NCBI RefSeq assembly: GCF_049994355.1
Contig: NZ_CP188257.1
Coordinates: 3,782,001 to 3,846,000 of the forward strand
DNA from: Angustibacter sp049994355
GTDB lineage: Bacteria; Actinomycetota; Actinomycetes; Actinomycetales; Angustibacteraceae
Direction: 5' to 3'
Length of the DNA stretch: 64,000 bases
Position numbers and translations under genes: made by a program. The notes under the pieces were generated by a model that had not been told where the DNA came from, ran no database searches, and saw nothing but the letters and a program-made list of their open reading frames with translations. Positions 34,188-43,278 of the stretch are shown in pieces (the first letter of the stretch is position 1; every line of letters starts with the position of its first letter).

Positions 34188-35276
34188 ATGTTGCGCGCCA
34201 GGCAGATCGGCCTCGAGGTCGGAATACTGCCGACCGGCCCCACCAACTCCGTGCTTGACGTGGCCGGCGTCGGCCTGGGGCACGCCACCGTGGTCCGGGA
34301 CGAACCGGACCCGCCGCTCGGCCGCGGCACCGCCCGGACCGGCGTGACGACCCTGGTGCTGGCCCAGGACGCCTACCTGCGCCCGCTCGCCGCCGGCGGC
34401 TCGGTGCTCAACGGAGCCGGTGAGTGCACCGGGTTCCTGACCGCCGGCGAGTGGGGTGCCATCGAGACCCCGGTGTACCTGACCTCCACCATGCAGCTCG
34501 GCCGGGTCTACGACGCCGCCTGCGAGATCGCCCTGGAGCAGAACGTCGGGGTGGCCGACGACGTGGTGATCCCGGTGGTCGGTGAGTGCGACGACTCCTT
34601 CCTCAACGACTGCCGCCGGATGCAGGTCGAGGCGGCGGACGTGCGGGCCGCCTACGACGCGGCGCTGGCTTCGCGCGGTGCGACCGAGCCACCGGCTGAG
34701 GGCGCGGTCGGCGCCGGGACCGGCATGTCCTGTCTGGGATTCAAGGGCGGCATCGGCACGGCGTCGCGGGTGACACCGAGCGGGTACACGGTGGCCGTGC
34801 TGCTGCTGACGAACTTCGGCGAGCGCAGGCGGCTGACCGTGGATGGCGTCCCCGTGGGTCGGCTGCTGCCCGGGACGGCGGACGCACCGGACAAGCCGGC
34901 AGGCTCCTGCATCGGGGTCGTGGTGACCGATGCGCCGGTCGACTCGGCCGGCTGCGCCCGGCTGGCCCGCCGGATCGGGCTGGGACTGGCCCGCACCGGC
35001 TCGACCGCGCACCACGGCAGTGGCGAGATCTTCCTGGCCGCCTCCACGACCTGCCGGACCGACCGGGACGGCACTGCGTTCGAGGGTGCCCGGGTCAGCG
35101 GGCGCGGGCTGGACGAGCTGTTCGAGGCCGTGGTGGATGCCGCCGAGGAGTCGGTGCTCAACTCGATGCTGACCGCGCCGACCACGGTGGGTCGCAGCGG
35201 CAACACCAGCGAGGGCCTGGACCCGGTGCGGCTCGGCGACCTGCTGAAGGGCGGTGGCTACCGTGCCCGGCACTGA
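34188..35276 (+). CDS. P1-family (DmpA-like) peptidase
   Basis: An N-terminal-nucleophile-type hydrolase of the DmpA/L-aminopeptidase D-esterase group, about 362 residues. The conserved core is present: SVLDVAGVGLGHATV near the start, the GVTTLVL strand, and the FKGGIGTASR block near 190 typical of the family, followed by VAVLLLTNFGERRRLTV, where autocleavage and the Ser/Thr nucleophile reside. These enzymes cleave N-terminal small or D-residues and cyclic or modified amides. An ATG at 34170 is also possible; homology favours 34188. It sits 38 bases downstream of an operator copy and immediately precedes a CocE hydrolase on the same strand, likely one operon. Confidence 0.87.
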   Translation: MLRARQIGLEVGILPTGPTNSVLDVAGVGLGHATVVRDEPDPPLGRGTARTGVTTLVLAQDAYLRPLAAGGSVLNGAGECTGFLTAGEWGAIETPVYLTSTMQLGRVYDAACEIALEQNVGVADDVVIPVVGECDDSFLNDCRRMQVEAADVRAAYDAALASRGATEPPAEGAVGAGTGMSCLGFKGGIGTASRVTPSGYTVAVLLLTNFGERRRLTVDGVPVGRLLPGTADAPDKPAGSCIGVVVTDAPVDSAGCARLARRIGLGLARTGSTAHHGSGEIFLAASTTCRTDRDGTAFEGARVSGRGLDELFEAVVDAAEESVLNSMLTAPTTVGRSGNTSEGLDPVRLGDLLKGGGYRARH

Positions 35277-37191
35277 GCGCGAGGTCCGCATCCCGATGGC
35301 GGACGGGGTCGAGCTGGCCGCCACGCTCTACCTGCCACCAGAGTCCGAAGGCCCGCAGCCTTGCCTGCTGGAAGCGTTGCCGTACCGCAAGGACGACCAG
35401 ACCTCGTCGTACGCCGAGAGCTACCTGACGCTGCGCGACGAGCACCGCTACGCGGTGTGCCGCGTTGACGTGCGCGGCACCGGCTCGTCCGGCGGGGACG
35501 CCACCGACGAGTACCCGGCCGCCGAGCAGAGCGACCTGGTCGAGGTCATCGGCTGGCTGGCCGACCAGCCGTGGTGCAGCGGCAACGTGGGCATGTGGGG
35601 CACCTCCTACTCGGGGTTCAACTCGCTGCAGATCGCCTGCGAGCGGCCGCCGGCGCTCAAGGCCGTCTGCGCGATCTACGCCAGCGACGACCGGTGGACG
35701 GACGACGTGCACTGGCGCGGCGGGGCGCTGCGGCTGGTCGACCTGATCGACTACAACCACTACATGACGCCGATGTGCGTCCTGCCGCCGGTGCCCGCGG
35801 TCTGGGGCGAGGGGTGGCGCGAGGAGTGGCTGCGCAGGCTTGCGGTCAACGAGCCGTGGGCGCTGACCTGGCTGCGGGAGACCCGGGACGGCGACTACTG
35901 GCGGCACGGCTCGGTGCGCGCCGATGCCGCCGGCGGCGGCTACGACCGGATCGAGGCCGCCGTGATGATCGTCGCCGGCTGGGCCGACGGCTACCGCAAC
36001 AACACCTTCCGCACGGTCGCTGCGCTGCGCGAAGCCGGTGTGCCGCACCGGCTGCTGGCCGGCCCGTGGGCGCACGCCGACCCGGCGAACGCGATCCCCG
36101 GGCCGAGGATCGACCTGGTGCCCGAGATGGTCGCCTGGTGGGACCGCTGGCTGCGCGAGGACGGCTCGGCGCACACCGACCGCGCGGACGTGTTCGTCCG
36201 CACCGCAACGCGCCCCGAGCCGGACCTCGAGCTGCACGAGGGCTACTGGGTAGCCGACGAGTGGCCGTCGCCGTCCACGGCCTGGCAGACCCGCCACCTG
36301 CCCGGGCCGCGTTCGCTGGCCGTCGCCGCGGACGTCGGCACCGCCGCGTGGATCGACTGCGCCGGACACCTGCCCTGGGGCCTGTCCGGAGACCAGAGCG
36401 AGGACGACGCGCGGTCCCTGGTCTGGGACTGGACGGCGGACGGCGAGGTCGTGCTGGGTCAGCCGCGGATCCGCTTGCGGGTCAGCGCCGACGCACCGGC
36501 GGCGTCCGTGTCGGTCAAGCTCTGCGACGTGTTCGACGACGGGACGTCGGCGCTGGTCACCCGGGGCAGCCTGGACCTCACGTACCGGGCCGGCGTGCAC
36601 GCCGCGACCCCGCCGCAGCCGCTGGTGCCGGGCGAGCCCTACGACGTGGAGCTCGAGCTGGACGCCTGCGCCTACGAGTTCTCGCCGGGCCAGCTGCTGC
36701 GGGTGTCGGTGGCGGGCACCGACTGGCCGAACACCCTCGCCCCTCCGGCGCCGGTGACGCTCACCGTGCACTCGGCGTCGCTGCACCTGCCGCTGTGGCA
36801 CGGCTCGCAGCTCCCGGTCGCCGAGTTCGCACCCGGATCGGAGCACTCGTCCGAGGAGGCCGACGGCATCTCGTGGACCATCTCGCGCGACGTCCTGAAG
36901 CGGACGACGACCTGTGCGGTGGAGCACGGGTCGGACTACGAGATCCCGCACGGGGGCACCGCGTCCGAGCAGTACGCGGGCGAGGTCGTGGTGGACCGGC
37001 GCACCTTCGCCCAGCACGCGTTCGCGGACTGCAGGTTCCGGCTGACCTGGCCGGGCATCGACGTCCGGGTCACCTCCACGATGCGGGTGGACGTCGGTGC
37101 CGACGGCTACACCGTGGCGATCGACACGAAGGCCTACGACGGCGACGAGCTGGTCTCGAGCCGGTCGTGGTCGGAGAGCATCCCGCGCTGA
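35263..37191 (+). CDS. CocE/NonD-family hydrolase (S15 X-Pro dipeptidyl-peptidase-like)
   Basis: A 642-residue alpha/beta hydrolase with an S15-type catalytic domain and a C-terminal jelly-roll (X-Pro dipeptidyl-peptidase C domain). The nucleophile is in GTSYSG (about residue 115 from this start), preceded by RVDVRGTGSSGG, with the acid/His region in WADGYRNN and GPWAHAD. The jelly-roll begins near 400 (VWDWTADGEVVLGQPRIRL). GTG 35263 was chosen with AAGGGCG nine bases upstream; GTG 35254 is an alternative. The gene overlaps the end of the peptidase gene, so they are co-expressed. Such enzymes cleave esters or X-Pro dipeptides; the N-modified or Pro-containing peptide idea fits the island but is inference. 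Confidence 0.86.
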   Translation: MPGTEREVRIPMADGVELAATLYLPPESEGPQPCLLEALPYRKDDQTSSYAESYLTLRDEHRYAVCRVDVRGTGSSGGDATDEYPAAEQSDLVEVIGWLADQPWCSGNVGMWGTSYSGFNSLQIACERPPALKAVCAIYASDDRWTDDVHWRGGALRLVDLIDYNHYMTPMCVLPPVPAVWGEGWREEWLRRLAVNEPWALTWLRETRDGDYWRHGSVRADAAGGGYDRIEAAVMIVAGWADGYRNNTFRTVAALREAGVPHRLLAGPWAHADPANAIPGPRIDLVPEMVAWWDRWLREDGSAHTDRADVFVRTATRPEPDLELHEGYWVADEWPSPSTAWQTRHLPGPRSLAVAADVGTAAWIDCAGHLPWGLSGDQSEDDARSLVWDWTADGEVVLGQPRIRLRVSADAPAASVSVKLCDVFDDGTSALVTRGSLDLTYRAGVHAATPPQPLVPGEPYDVELELDACAYEFSPGQLLRVSVAGTDWPNTLAPPAPVTLTVHSASLHLPLWHGSQLPVAEFAPGSEHSSEEADGISWTISRDVLKRTTTCAVEHGSDYEIPHGGTASEQYAGEVVVDRRTFAQHAFADCRFRLTWPGIDVRVTSTMRVDVGADGYTVAIDTKAYDGDELVSSRSWSESIPR

Positions 37192-37226
37192 CCGCGCCCG
37201 CGCCGGGTCGGCGCCGGGTCCGCGCG

Positions 37227-39152
37227 CTACGGAGCGGGGAACCTCAGCCTGACCGGGTGCCCGTGCAGGGTCCCGGTCAGTACCGCGTCGGCGCCGACCG
37301 TGCGGGTGTCCCAGGCGCCGACAAGATGCCCGGTGCCTGCCGCACCGGACAGCCGCAGGTCGACGTCCATGGTGTGCGCGAAGCGGTTCCAGACCGCCTG
37401 GCCGCTCACCGCGACGCCGGGCACGTACTCGACCTGCTTCAGGGTGAACTTCACCCGCGGCTCGCCGGTGTACTTCCAGGTGCCACCGCGCAGACCGAAC
37501 CCGTTGCCGGAGTAGTTGTTCCACCAGCGGTCCGTCAGGTCGGCCACCGTCGCCGCCGCGGCCGGCCCGGCCCCCAGGCCGGTCACCGACCGTGGGAACG
37601 TTCCCAGCGCGCGCACCGGACCGACGTCCGCGGCGCACCCCTGGACGGCGGTCTGCGAACCGGGGGTGGCGACGAACGCCCGCAGGATCCGCTCCGCGCA
37701 GTGGTCGACGTCCTCGACCGCGGTGACGTGGAAGCTGTTGCGCAGCAGCACCTGGGTGGCACCGGGGAACTGGTCGGCGACGATCCGCCCCTCCGCCGCT
37801 GTGGTGATCGAGTCCAGCTCGCCGCTCAGCACCAGCACCGGCACATTCGGGTACGCCCCGGTGGCCGGAGTCGGCGGCGCAGCGGGGTTGTCCGCAGGTG
37901 CCGCCGGCCAGCGGCTGCACCAGTCCAGGGACTGCCAGTCCGAGGCCGCGTACTCGTCGACCGTGAACGGGGCGTAGGTGTTCGGCGCGGAGGCCGTCCG
38001 GTCGGCCAGCGCCTGCGCGTACTGCCGGGTCCGCACCGCGGGCGAGGCGGCCATGTCGTAGAGCTGCGGGTAGTCGTGGCAGGCCACCGCAGCGTCCAGC
38101 CCCTCGCTGTAGTCCGCGACGGGTCCGGCGTTCGTCCCCCCGCCGGTGGCCTCGGCCACCAGCCGCAGCAACGGTGCGTGGTCGCCGGCCAACCCGGAGC
38201 GCAGGGCTGCGGTCAGCTCCCGGTAGAACGACGGACCGTAGGTCGCACCGAAGGCCACCGCCGCGAGGTTCTGCGCGTTCACCGCGACCTGCATCCGCCG
38301 GCCGTCGGCGTCGTGCGAGACGCCCTGCCAGGGGTGCACCCGGACGACGTCGAGGACCTGGCGCAGCGTCACACCGAATGGCTCACCCGCTGTGCGGCAG
38401 GCGTTGACGCGCCGGCAGACCAGCTCGAACGCCGAGTTCATCGCAGGGGTCTGGGTCGGGTACCAGGCGGTCTCGCCGTACGTCGGGTAGGCGCTGTCCA
38501 GCACCACGGTGCGGACCAGGTCCGGGTGGCGGCCGGCGAAGACCTGGGTGAAGAACGTGCCGTAGGAGTCGCCGTACACGTCGACCCGACCCAGACCGAG
38601 CGCGGCCACCACCGCGGCCAGGTCGTCGGCGGACAGTGCGCTGGTGTAGTCGCTGGAGTGCTCGCCGAGCGAACGACCGCACCGGCCGGCGGCCACGTTG
38701 TAGGCGATCTTCAGGTTCTGCAAGGCGGGGCAGCGCAACGGCTCTGAGCGCCCGGTGCCACGCTGGTCGACCAGTAGCAGGTTGCGCCGAGCCAGCAGCG
38801 GGCCGTACATGGCGGCGTAGTCGGACCCGGTTCCGGTGGTGCTGTAGCCCGGGCCGCCCTCGTGCGGGACGAGGGTGCCGAGCGCGGGTCGGGAGGCGTC
38901 CTTGGCCGGGGCGAAGGCGAATCCGACGGTGACCTTGCCCTGGTCGGGGTGCAGCGGGTCCCACAGCCGCTTGATCGACCCGCACAGCGCCCTTGCCACG
39001 ACGTCGCACGGCCGCAGGGTCAGGGTGCCGACCCGCCTGGCACTGCGGGCATCGGCGGGCGCGGCGGAGGCGGCGGGCAGCGCAGTCAGGCTCGCACCCG
39101 CGAGGCAGACCAAAACGACGACTGCACTGCGGATCCGGCGGGACGGCGCCAT
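37227..39152 (-). CDS. Secreted alpha/beta hydrolase, tripeptidyl-aminopeptidase-like (S33, TAP C-terminal)
   Basis: A 641-residue exported hydrolase (signal peptide about residues 1-31) related to Streptomyces tripeptidyl aminopeptidase. The oxyanion-hole region is PHEGGPGYS; the nucleophile Ser196 is in GDSYG; the TAP-like C-terminal domain (about 420-500, VPVLVLSGELDSITT with the catalytic Asp, HVTAVED with His) is followed by a 100-residue C-terminal extension ending PVRLRFPAP. It lies two bases after the Rieske oxygenase at 39155, so the two share a transcript. Secretion suggests it trims extracellular peptides before ABC import. Confidence 0.86.
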   Translation of the reverse strand: MAPSRRIRSAVVVLVCLAGASLTALPAASAAPADARSARRVGTLTLRPCDVVARALCGSIKRLWDPLHPDQGKVTVGFAFAPAKDASRPALGTLVPHEGGPGYSTTGTGSDYAAMYGPLLARRNLLLVDQRGTGRSEPLRCPALQNLKIAYNVAAGRCGRSLGEHSSDYTSALSADDLAAVVAALGLGRVDVYGDSYGTFFTQVFAGRHPDLVRTVVLDSAYPTYGETAWYPTQTPAMNSAFELVCRRVNACRTAGEPFGVTLRQVLDVVRVHPWQGVSHDADGRRMQVAVNAQNLAAVAFGATYGPSFYRELTAALRSGLAGDHAPLLRLVAEATGGGTNAGPVADYSEGLDAAVACHDYPQLYDMAASPAVRTRQYAQALADRTASAPNTYAPFTVDEYAASDWQSLDWCSRWPAAPADNPAAPPTPATGAYPNVPVLVLSGELDSITTAAEGRIVADQFPGATQVLLRNSFHVTAVEDVDHCAERILRAFVATPGSQTAVQGCAADVGPVRALGTFPRSVTGLGAGPAAAATVADLTDRWWNNYSGNGFGLRGGTWKYTGEPRVKFTLKQVEYVPGVAVSGQAVWNRFAHTMDVDLRLSGAAGTGHLVGAWDTRTVGADAVLTGTLHGHPVRLRFPAP

Positions 39153-39154
39153 GG

Positions 39155-40333
39155 CTACTCCTCGAGTCGTCCTGCACGGTAGGCCCTGCCGACCATCGCC
39201 ACCAGCTGCGCGACGGCGTCCTCGTTGGGCGCGAACGGTCCTGGGCGGAAGTGCGGGCTGGCCAACCCCCGCTGCACCGACTCGCAGGCCCCCCAGTCCT
39301 GCTTGTTGGTGATGTCCCAGAACTCCACGGCGGCGGCGGCCTGCGGCACCGAGCCGTCAGTCGGCGCGGCCACCAGCCAGGAGCACTCGACCCACGTGCG
39401 GTCCGGGCTCAGCGGCACCATCCGGTGCGTCATCACGTAGTCCGGGTGCGCCGAGACCAGCAGGTTCGGCAGCAGGTGTAGGTACTCCACCCTGGCCGGG
39501 TCGACGCCCGGCAGCGGCGTGGCGGACAGCTCACCGGTCAGCGACATGGTGGCCATGCCGTCCCGCAGGTCCATCGAGCCACCCACCCAGGCACCGGGCA
39601 GGTCGTAGTTCTCGCCGGACGTTGGCGGGCTGACCTGGCACAGCTCGGGGTGGATCAGCGGGCAGTGGTAGCACTCGTGGTAGTTCTCGGCGATGACCTT
39701 CCAGTTCGCCGCGACCTCGTAGGTGTGCCGGTCGGCGATCACCAGCCGACCCGGCGCATAGGGCGCGACGATGCCCGCCATCGCGCCGAGGTGTTCCTCG
39801 AACGGCGGGACGTCGGGGTCGCCCGCCGGGTGCAGGGCGTGGCCGAATACCCAGCCCTGCCAGACCGCCGCGGTCAGCTCGACCAACCCGTTGTCGGAGA
39901 GGTCGAACTGCTCGTCCTCGCGGAAGCCGGGGGCGCCGAGCAGCGCACCCGCCGAGTCGTACGTCCAGGCGTGGTACGGGCACTGCAAGGTACGGCGGGT
40001 GGAGACCTCACCATCGGCCAGCAGCTCGTGGCCGCGGTGGCGGCAGGTGTTGGCGAACATGCGCACGCCGGTGCCGGTCTCCACGAGCAGGCACGAGACG
40101 TCGCCGACCCGGACGGCCCGCTGAGAGACCGGCCGGCCCTCGCCGCAGCTCGGCAGCAGGTCGTCCAGCCGGCCGAGGCAGGTCCAGCCGCCCGCGAACA
40201 GGTGCCGCAGCTCCCAGTCGAGCACGTCGGTCGACGTGTAGGCCTCGGCGGCCATCATCCGGGCCGGGACGTCGGACTGCCCGGCCAGTCGGCCGAACGG
40301 CTGAGCCGGCTGGGCGTTGGTCGCGCTGGTCAC
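39155..40333 (-). CDS. Rieske-type ring-hydroxylating/N-demethylating oxygenase alpha subunit (1)
   Basis: A 392-residue terminal oxygenase. The [2Fe-2S] Rieske centre is C97-x-H99-x18-C118-x2-H121 (NTCRHRGHE and CPYHAWTY). The mononuclear-iron region is AENYHECYHCPLIHPE, with probable ligands His223 and His228 and a Glu (Glu220) bridging position typical of quaternary-ammonium rather than aromatic substrates (CntA, GbcA, choline monooxygenase groups). The GTG at 40333 follows AGGAGG four bases upstream; the longer open frame upstream is spurious. It is divergent from the TetR gene and precedes the secreted peptidase. A reductase partner is required and none is in the window. Confidence 0.88.
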   Translation of the reverse strand: MTSATNAQPAQPFGRLAGQSDVPARMMAAEAYTSTDVLDWELRHLFAGGWTCLGRLDDLLPSCGEGRPVSQRAVRVGDVSCLLVETGTGVRMFANTCRHRGHELLADGEVSTRRTLQCPYHAWTYDSAGALLGAPGFREDEQFDLSDNGLVELTAAVWQGWVFGHALHPAGDPDVPPFEEHLGAMAGIVAPYAPGRLVIADRHTYEVAANWKVIAENYHECYHCPLIHPELCQVSPPTSGENYDLPGAWVGGSMDLRDGMATMSLTGELSATPLPGVDPARVEYLHLLPNLLVSAHPDYVMTHRMVPLSPDRTWVECSWLVAAPTDGSVPQAAAAVEFWDITNKQDWGACESVQRGLASPHFRPGPFAPNEDAVAQLVAMVGRAYRAGRLEE

Positions 40334-40353
40334 GACACCTCCTGGGGGCTTGG

Positions 40354-40373
40354 CCATATGCTGCGGCGCATGG
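40354..40373. promoter_or_regulatory. Possible local operator between Rieske (1) and the TetR gene
   Basis: CCATATGC-TGCG-GCGCATGG is a 6-of-8 imperfect inverted repeat in the 50-base divergent gap. It does not match the TTACTGAC element. It could be an autoregulatory TetR site, but the support is only its symmetry. Confidence 0.25.
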
Positions 40374-40383
40374 GAAAGCGGCT

Positions 40384-40989
40384 GTGAAGCGGGGACGGCG
40401 CAGCGTCGACGTCCGGCGCGAGGAGATCCTGACGGCGACGGTCGACCTGGTCGACCGGATCGGGCTGGCAACGGTCCGGGTGGCGGACGTCGCCGCGGAG
40501 CTGGGGGTCAGCCCCGGCCTGGTCTTCTACCACTTCGGCACCAAGGACGCGCTCGTCGTCGAGGCGTTCGCGCATGCCGTCGAGCGCGACCTGGCCCGGC
40601 TCGACGCGGCCGTCGAGCGCGGCGGCGACCCACTGGACCGGTTGCGGCGCGTCGTCCGGCTGTACGGGCCGACCGGTGCGGCGAAAGGCTGGCGCCTGTG
40701 GATCGACGCGTGGGCACTGGCCCAGCGCGAGCCCGTGATCCGCAAGACGTTGCGCCGCATGGACCAGCGCTGGTGCACGGTGCTGCGCGAGGTGGTCGAG
40801 GACGGGGTCGCCGACGGCACGTTCAGCTGCACCGACCCGACCGCGTCGGTCGCTCGGGTGTCGGCGCTGCTGGACGGCCTTTCGGTCGCCACGCTGGTCT
40901 ACCGCACGGTGACCCGCGCCGAGCTTCGTCGCTGGGTGGCCGAGACGGTCGCCCGCGAGCTCGGGCTCGACACGGAGCAGCTGGGGTGA
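40384..40989 (+). CDS. TetR-family transcriptional regulator
   Basis: A 201-residue TetR/AcrR-type repressor. The helix-turn-helix is at about residues 13-58 (RREEILTATVDLVDRIGLATVRVADVAAELGVSPG, recognition helix GLVFYHFGTKDALV, split at VSPG). The C-terminal ligand domain begins with VEAFAHAVERDLARL and holds the WRLWIDAWALAQREPVIR helix seen in related regulators of amine or betaine catabolism. The GTG start at 40384 has GGGAAAG upstream. It is flanked by two Rieske oxygenases and is the best candidate to bind the TTACTGAC-N6-GTCAGTAA sites at 34129, 43296 and 53586. It is convergent with the sarcosine-oxidase-like gene. Confidence 0.9.
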   Translation: MKRGRRSVDVRREEILTATVDLVDRIGLATVRVADVAAELGVSPGLVFYHFGTKDALVVEAFAHAVERDLARLDAAVERGGDPLDRLRRVVRLYGPTGAAKGWRLWIDAWALAQREPVIRKTLRRMDQRWCTVLREVVEDGVADGTFSCTDPTASVARVSALLDGLSVATLVYRTVTRAELRRWVAETVARELGLDTEQLG

Positions 40990-41000
40990 GGTCACCTCAC
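40986..41000. terminator. Small palindrome between convergent TetR and oxidase genes
   Basis: GTGAGGT-C-ACCTCAC is a perfect 15-bp inverted repeat covering both stop codons (TetR 40987-40989 and oxidase 40997-40999), which are only 7 bases apart. It lacks a T tract, so termination would be weak; the symmetry may just reflect the two stop codons. Confidence 0.3.
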
Positions 41001-42160
41001 ACCAGCCAGTGGGCCTGGTAGTCGGGGTCGGTCAGAGCGGGCCGGTCCAGCCGGAACGACGTCAGGTCGGTGCTGGTGGCGCCCTGCACCGCCAGGTCCG
41101 CCAGCAGCCGTCCGAATGTCGGCGCGAACTTGAACCCGTGTGCCGCACCCAGCCCGACGACCACCGACTCGTGCCCGGGCACCGCCGAGATGACGAAGTC
41201 CCGGTCCGGGGTCAAGGTGTACTGGCAGCGCAGCGAACGCACCGGATCACCGGCGCCCGGCATCATGGCCTGCACGTGCTCGGCGAGCCGGCGCTGCATG
41301 TCCGGGTCCGGCTCCGAGGTGTGCCGGTCCGGGTGGACCACCGGACCGCCGCAGTCCTGCGCCGCCTTGACCAGCGGTTCGCCGTAGCAGGGGAACCCGT
41401 AGTACGACGGGTCGTCCATCCAGATCCACAGCGGCATCCGGCTCGGGTCGAAGTCGGCGGGTGAGGGCGGGCGGAAGTAGGTGACCTGCTCCAGCGTCAC
41501 CTCGACCGGGACCTGCACGCCCAGGTCACCGAGGACGTCGTTGACCCAGGCGTCGGCACAGACCACGAGCCCCTGGCAGCGCACGGGTCCGTGGGTGGTG
41601 GCGACCTCGATCCCGCGCTCGCCCAGGTCGTGCACGGCCAGGACCGCGGTCCGCTCGCGAAGGTCGGCACCGTGTCGGCGGGCCTGGTCCTGCATCACCG
41701 CGGTGCCGCGCCCGGCGGGCACGATGGCGGAGTCGGCCTGGTAGAGAGTGAACGTGCCGTCCGGCAGCCGCAGCTGAGGCCAGCGCTTGGCCACCGAGTC
41801 GACGTCCAGCACCTCGTAGGCGATGCCGACCTCGTACAGGGCGTCGGTATAGTCCACCGGGCTGATGGCCGGCTCCGGCGGGAACAGGTCGACGCCCCCG
41901 ACCACGGTGACCAGGCTGGTGTCGCTGTCGCGCTCGAGCCGGGCCCAGTCGGCATAGGCCTGCTGGGTCAGCCGCACGTACTCGGGTGTGTGGTAGCTGT
42001 GCCGCAGGATTCGGCTGGTGTCGTGGCTGGCGCCGCGGCTGTGGCCGAGCTCGAACCGCTCCAGACCGATCACCGTGTGACCGCGACGGGCCAGCTCCAT
42101 GGCCGTGGCGCTGCCGAGCGCACCCAGGCCGACGACGACGTAGTCCGCGTGGCTGCTCAT
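40997..42160 (-). CDS. Monomeric sarcosine oxidase / N-methyl-amino-acid oxidase-like FAD enzyme
   Basis: A 387-residue FAD-dependent oxidase of the MSOX/MTOX/SolA group that oxidises N-methyl amino acids, releasing formaldehyde and H2O2. The dinucleotide-binding GLGALGSATA starts at residue 11 after VVV; the covalent flavin-binding Cys is probably Cys312 in RCQYTLTPDRDFVI (MSOX Cys315 equivalent); and the GLGAAHGFKFAPTFG segment matches the conserved C-terminal flavin loop. The gene overlaps the second Rieske gene (ATGA), so the two act together: oxygenase demethylation followed by oxidase is the known sequence for betaine catabolism. The exact N-methyl substrate cannot be inferred. Confidence 0.9.
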   Translation of the reverse strand: MSSHADYVVVGLGALGSATAMELARRGHTVIGLERFELGHSRGASHDTSRILRHSYHTPEYVRLTQQAYADWARLERDSDTSLVTVVGGVDLFPPEPAISPVDYTDALYEVGIAYEVLDVDSVAKRWPQLRLPDGTFTLYQADSAIVPAGRGTAVMQDQARRHGADLRERTAVLAVHDLGERGIEVATTHGPVRCQGLVVCADAWVNDVLGDLGVQVPVEVTLEQVTYFRPPSPADFDPSRMPLWIWMDDPSYYGFPCYGEPLVKAAQDCGGPVVHPDRHTSEPDPDMQRRLAEHVQAMMPGAGDPVRSLRCQYTLTPDRDFVISAVPGHESVVVGLGAAHGFKFAPTFGRLLADLAVQGATSTDLTSFRLDRPALTDPDYQAHWLV

Positions 42161-43278
42161 GGCTGGCTTCCGTTGGCGCGCAGGCGCGGCAGCACCCAGC
42201 GGCGGATGTCCAGGCTGTCATCCTCCATCGGCGCGAACCACCCGTGCCGGTAGCTGCGCGAGGACATCCCGCGCTGCACGGACTCGCAGATCGCCCAGTC
42301 CTGGCGGTTCACCAGGTCCCACAGGTTCGCCGCGTCGCTGGGGTCGAAGGCGTCGTCGGCGGCGGCGTCGCTGGCGAACAGCAGGGTGCACACCACCTCG
42401 GTGCGGTCGACCGCACGGGGCACCAGCACGAACGCGGCGACGTGGTCCGCAGAGGCCGAGATCATCAGGTTCGGGTAGACCAGGTCGCCCTTGTGTCGGG
42501 TGCGCTCAGCCTCGTCGAGCCCGGGCAGCGGCGCCCTGGTGGTCGTACCGGTCGTGGTGAACGTCCAGGCGCCTTCCCGGTGCGGGATCCCGTTGTCCCA
42601 GTCCAGGTCGGTGCCGCCACCGGCGAACGCCGGCACCAGCCGGGACAGCTCGGGGTGGACCGGCCCGCAGTGGTAGCACTCGTTGTAGTTCTCCAGCAGC
42701 ACCTTGTAGTTCGCGGCCACGTCGTAGGTCAGCGTCTTGCCGGTGACCAGGTCGGCCAGGCCGTAGTTGGCCAGCGTCAGCCCGGCCTTCTCGACCGCAT
42801 CGTGCAGCGGGGCCGCCCGCTCGGGCGTCAGGTGCACGAACACGAACCCCTCCCAGCGCTGCACCGCCACGGGGTTCAGGGCGAACGGTCTGTGGTCGTC
42901 CAGGTCGGCGTGTGGCGCCTTGAGCAGCCGTCCGTCCAGGCCGTAGGTCCACGAGTGGTACGGGCAGCGCAGCGCCGAGGCGGCGCAGGCCACCGGTGGC
43001 CCGGCAGGAGCCTCGGTCACCGGCTGGATCTGTGAACCCCGGTGCCGGCAGACGTTGTAGGCACCGTGCAGGTCGCCCTGCTCGTCGGTGGTCACTAGGA
43101 CGGACTCCCCGGCGACGTCGACCGCGACCACCCGAGAGGCCTCGTCCAGCCCGAGGTCGTCCAGCCGGCCGATGCAGTACCACTCGGCGAACAGCAGCGC
43201 GTCCCGCTCTACCCGCCAGGATGCCTCGTCCACATACATCTCACGAGGCAGGGCCGCCATCAGCTGGTCCGTCGACAC
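42157..43278 (-). CDS. Rieske-type oxygenase alpha subunit (2)
   Basis: A 373-residue Rieske oxygenase distinct from the one at 39155. The Rieske centre is Cys77-x-His79 and Cys105-x2-His108 (NVCRHRGSQ; CPYHSWTY); the iron site is LLENYNECYHCGPVHPE, again with the NECYHC signature typical of quaternary-ammonium demethylases. GTG 43278 is used because AAGGAG sits five bases upstream; the preceding GTG (43281) is too close. It is the first gene of a two-gene operon with the oxidase, and the operator copy at 43296-43317 lies 18 bases upstream of its start. Two related Rieske enzymes in one locus may act on successive methyl groups; inference only. Confidence 0.88.
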   Translation of the reverse strand: MSTDQLMAALPREMYVDEASWRVERDALLFAEWYCIGRLDDLGLDEASRVVAVDVAGESVLVTTDEQGDLHGAYNVCRHRGSQIQPVTEAPAGPPVACAASALRCPYHSWTYGLDGRLLKAPHADLDDHRPFALNPVAVQRWEGFVFVHLTPERAAPLHDAVEKAGLTLANYGLADLVTGKTLTYDVAANYKVLLENYNECYHCGPVHPELSRLVPAFAGGGTDLDWDNGIPHREGAWTFTTTGTTTRAPLPGLDEAERTRHKGDLVYPNLMISASADHVAAFVLVPRAVDRTEVVCTLLFASDAAADDAFDPSDAANLWDLVNRQDWAICESVQRGMSSRSYRHGWFAPMEDDSLDIRRWVLPRLRANGSQP

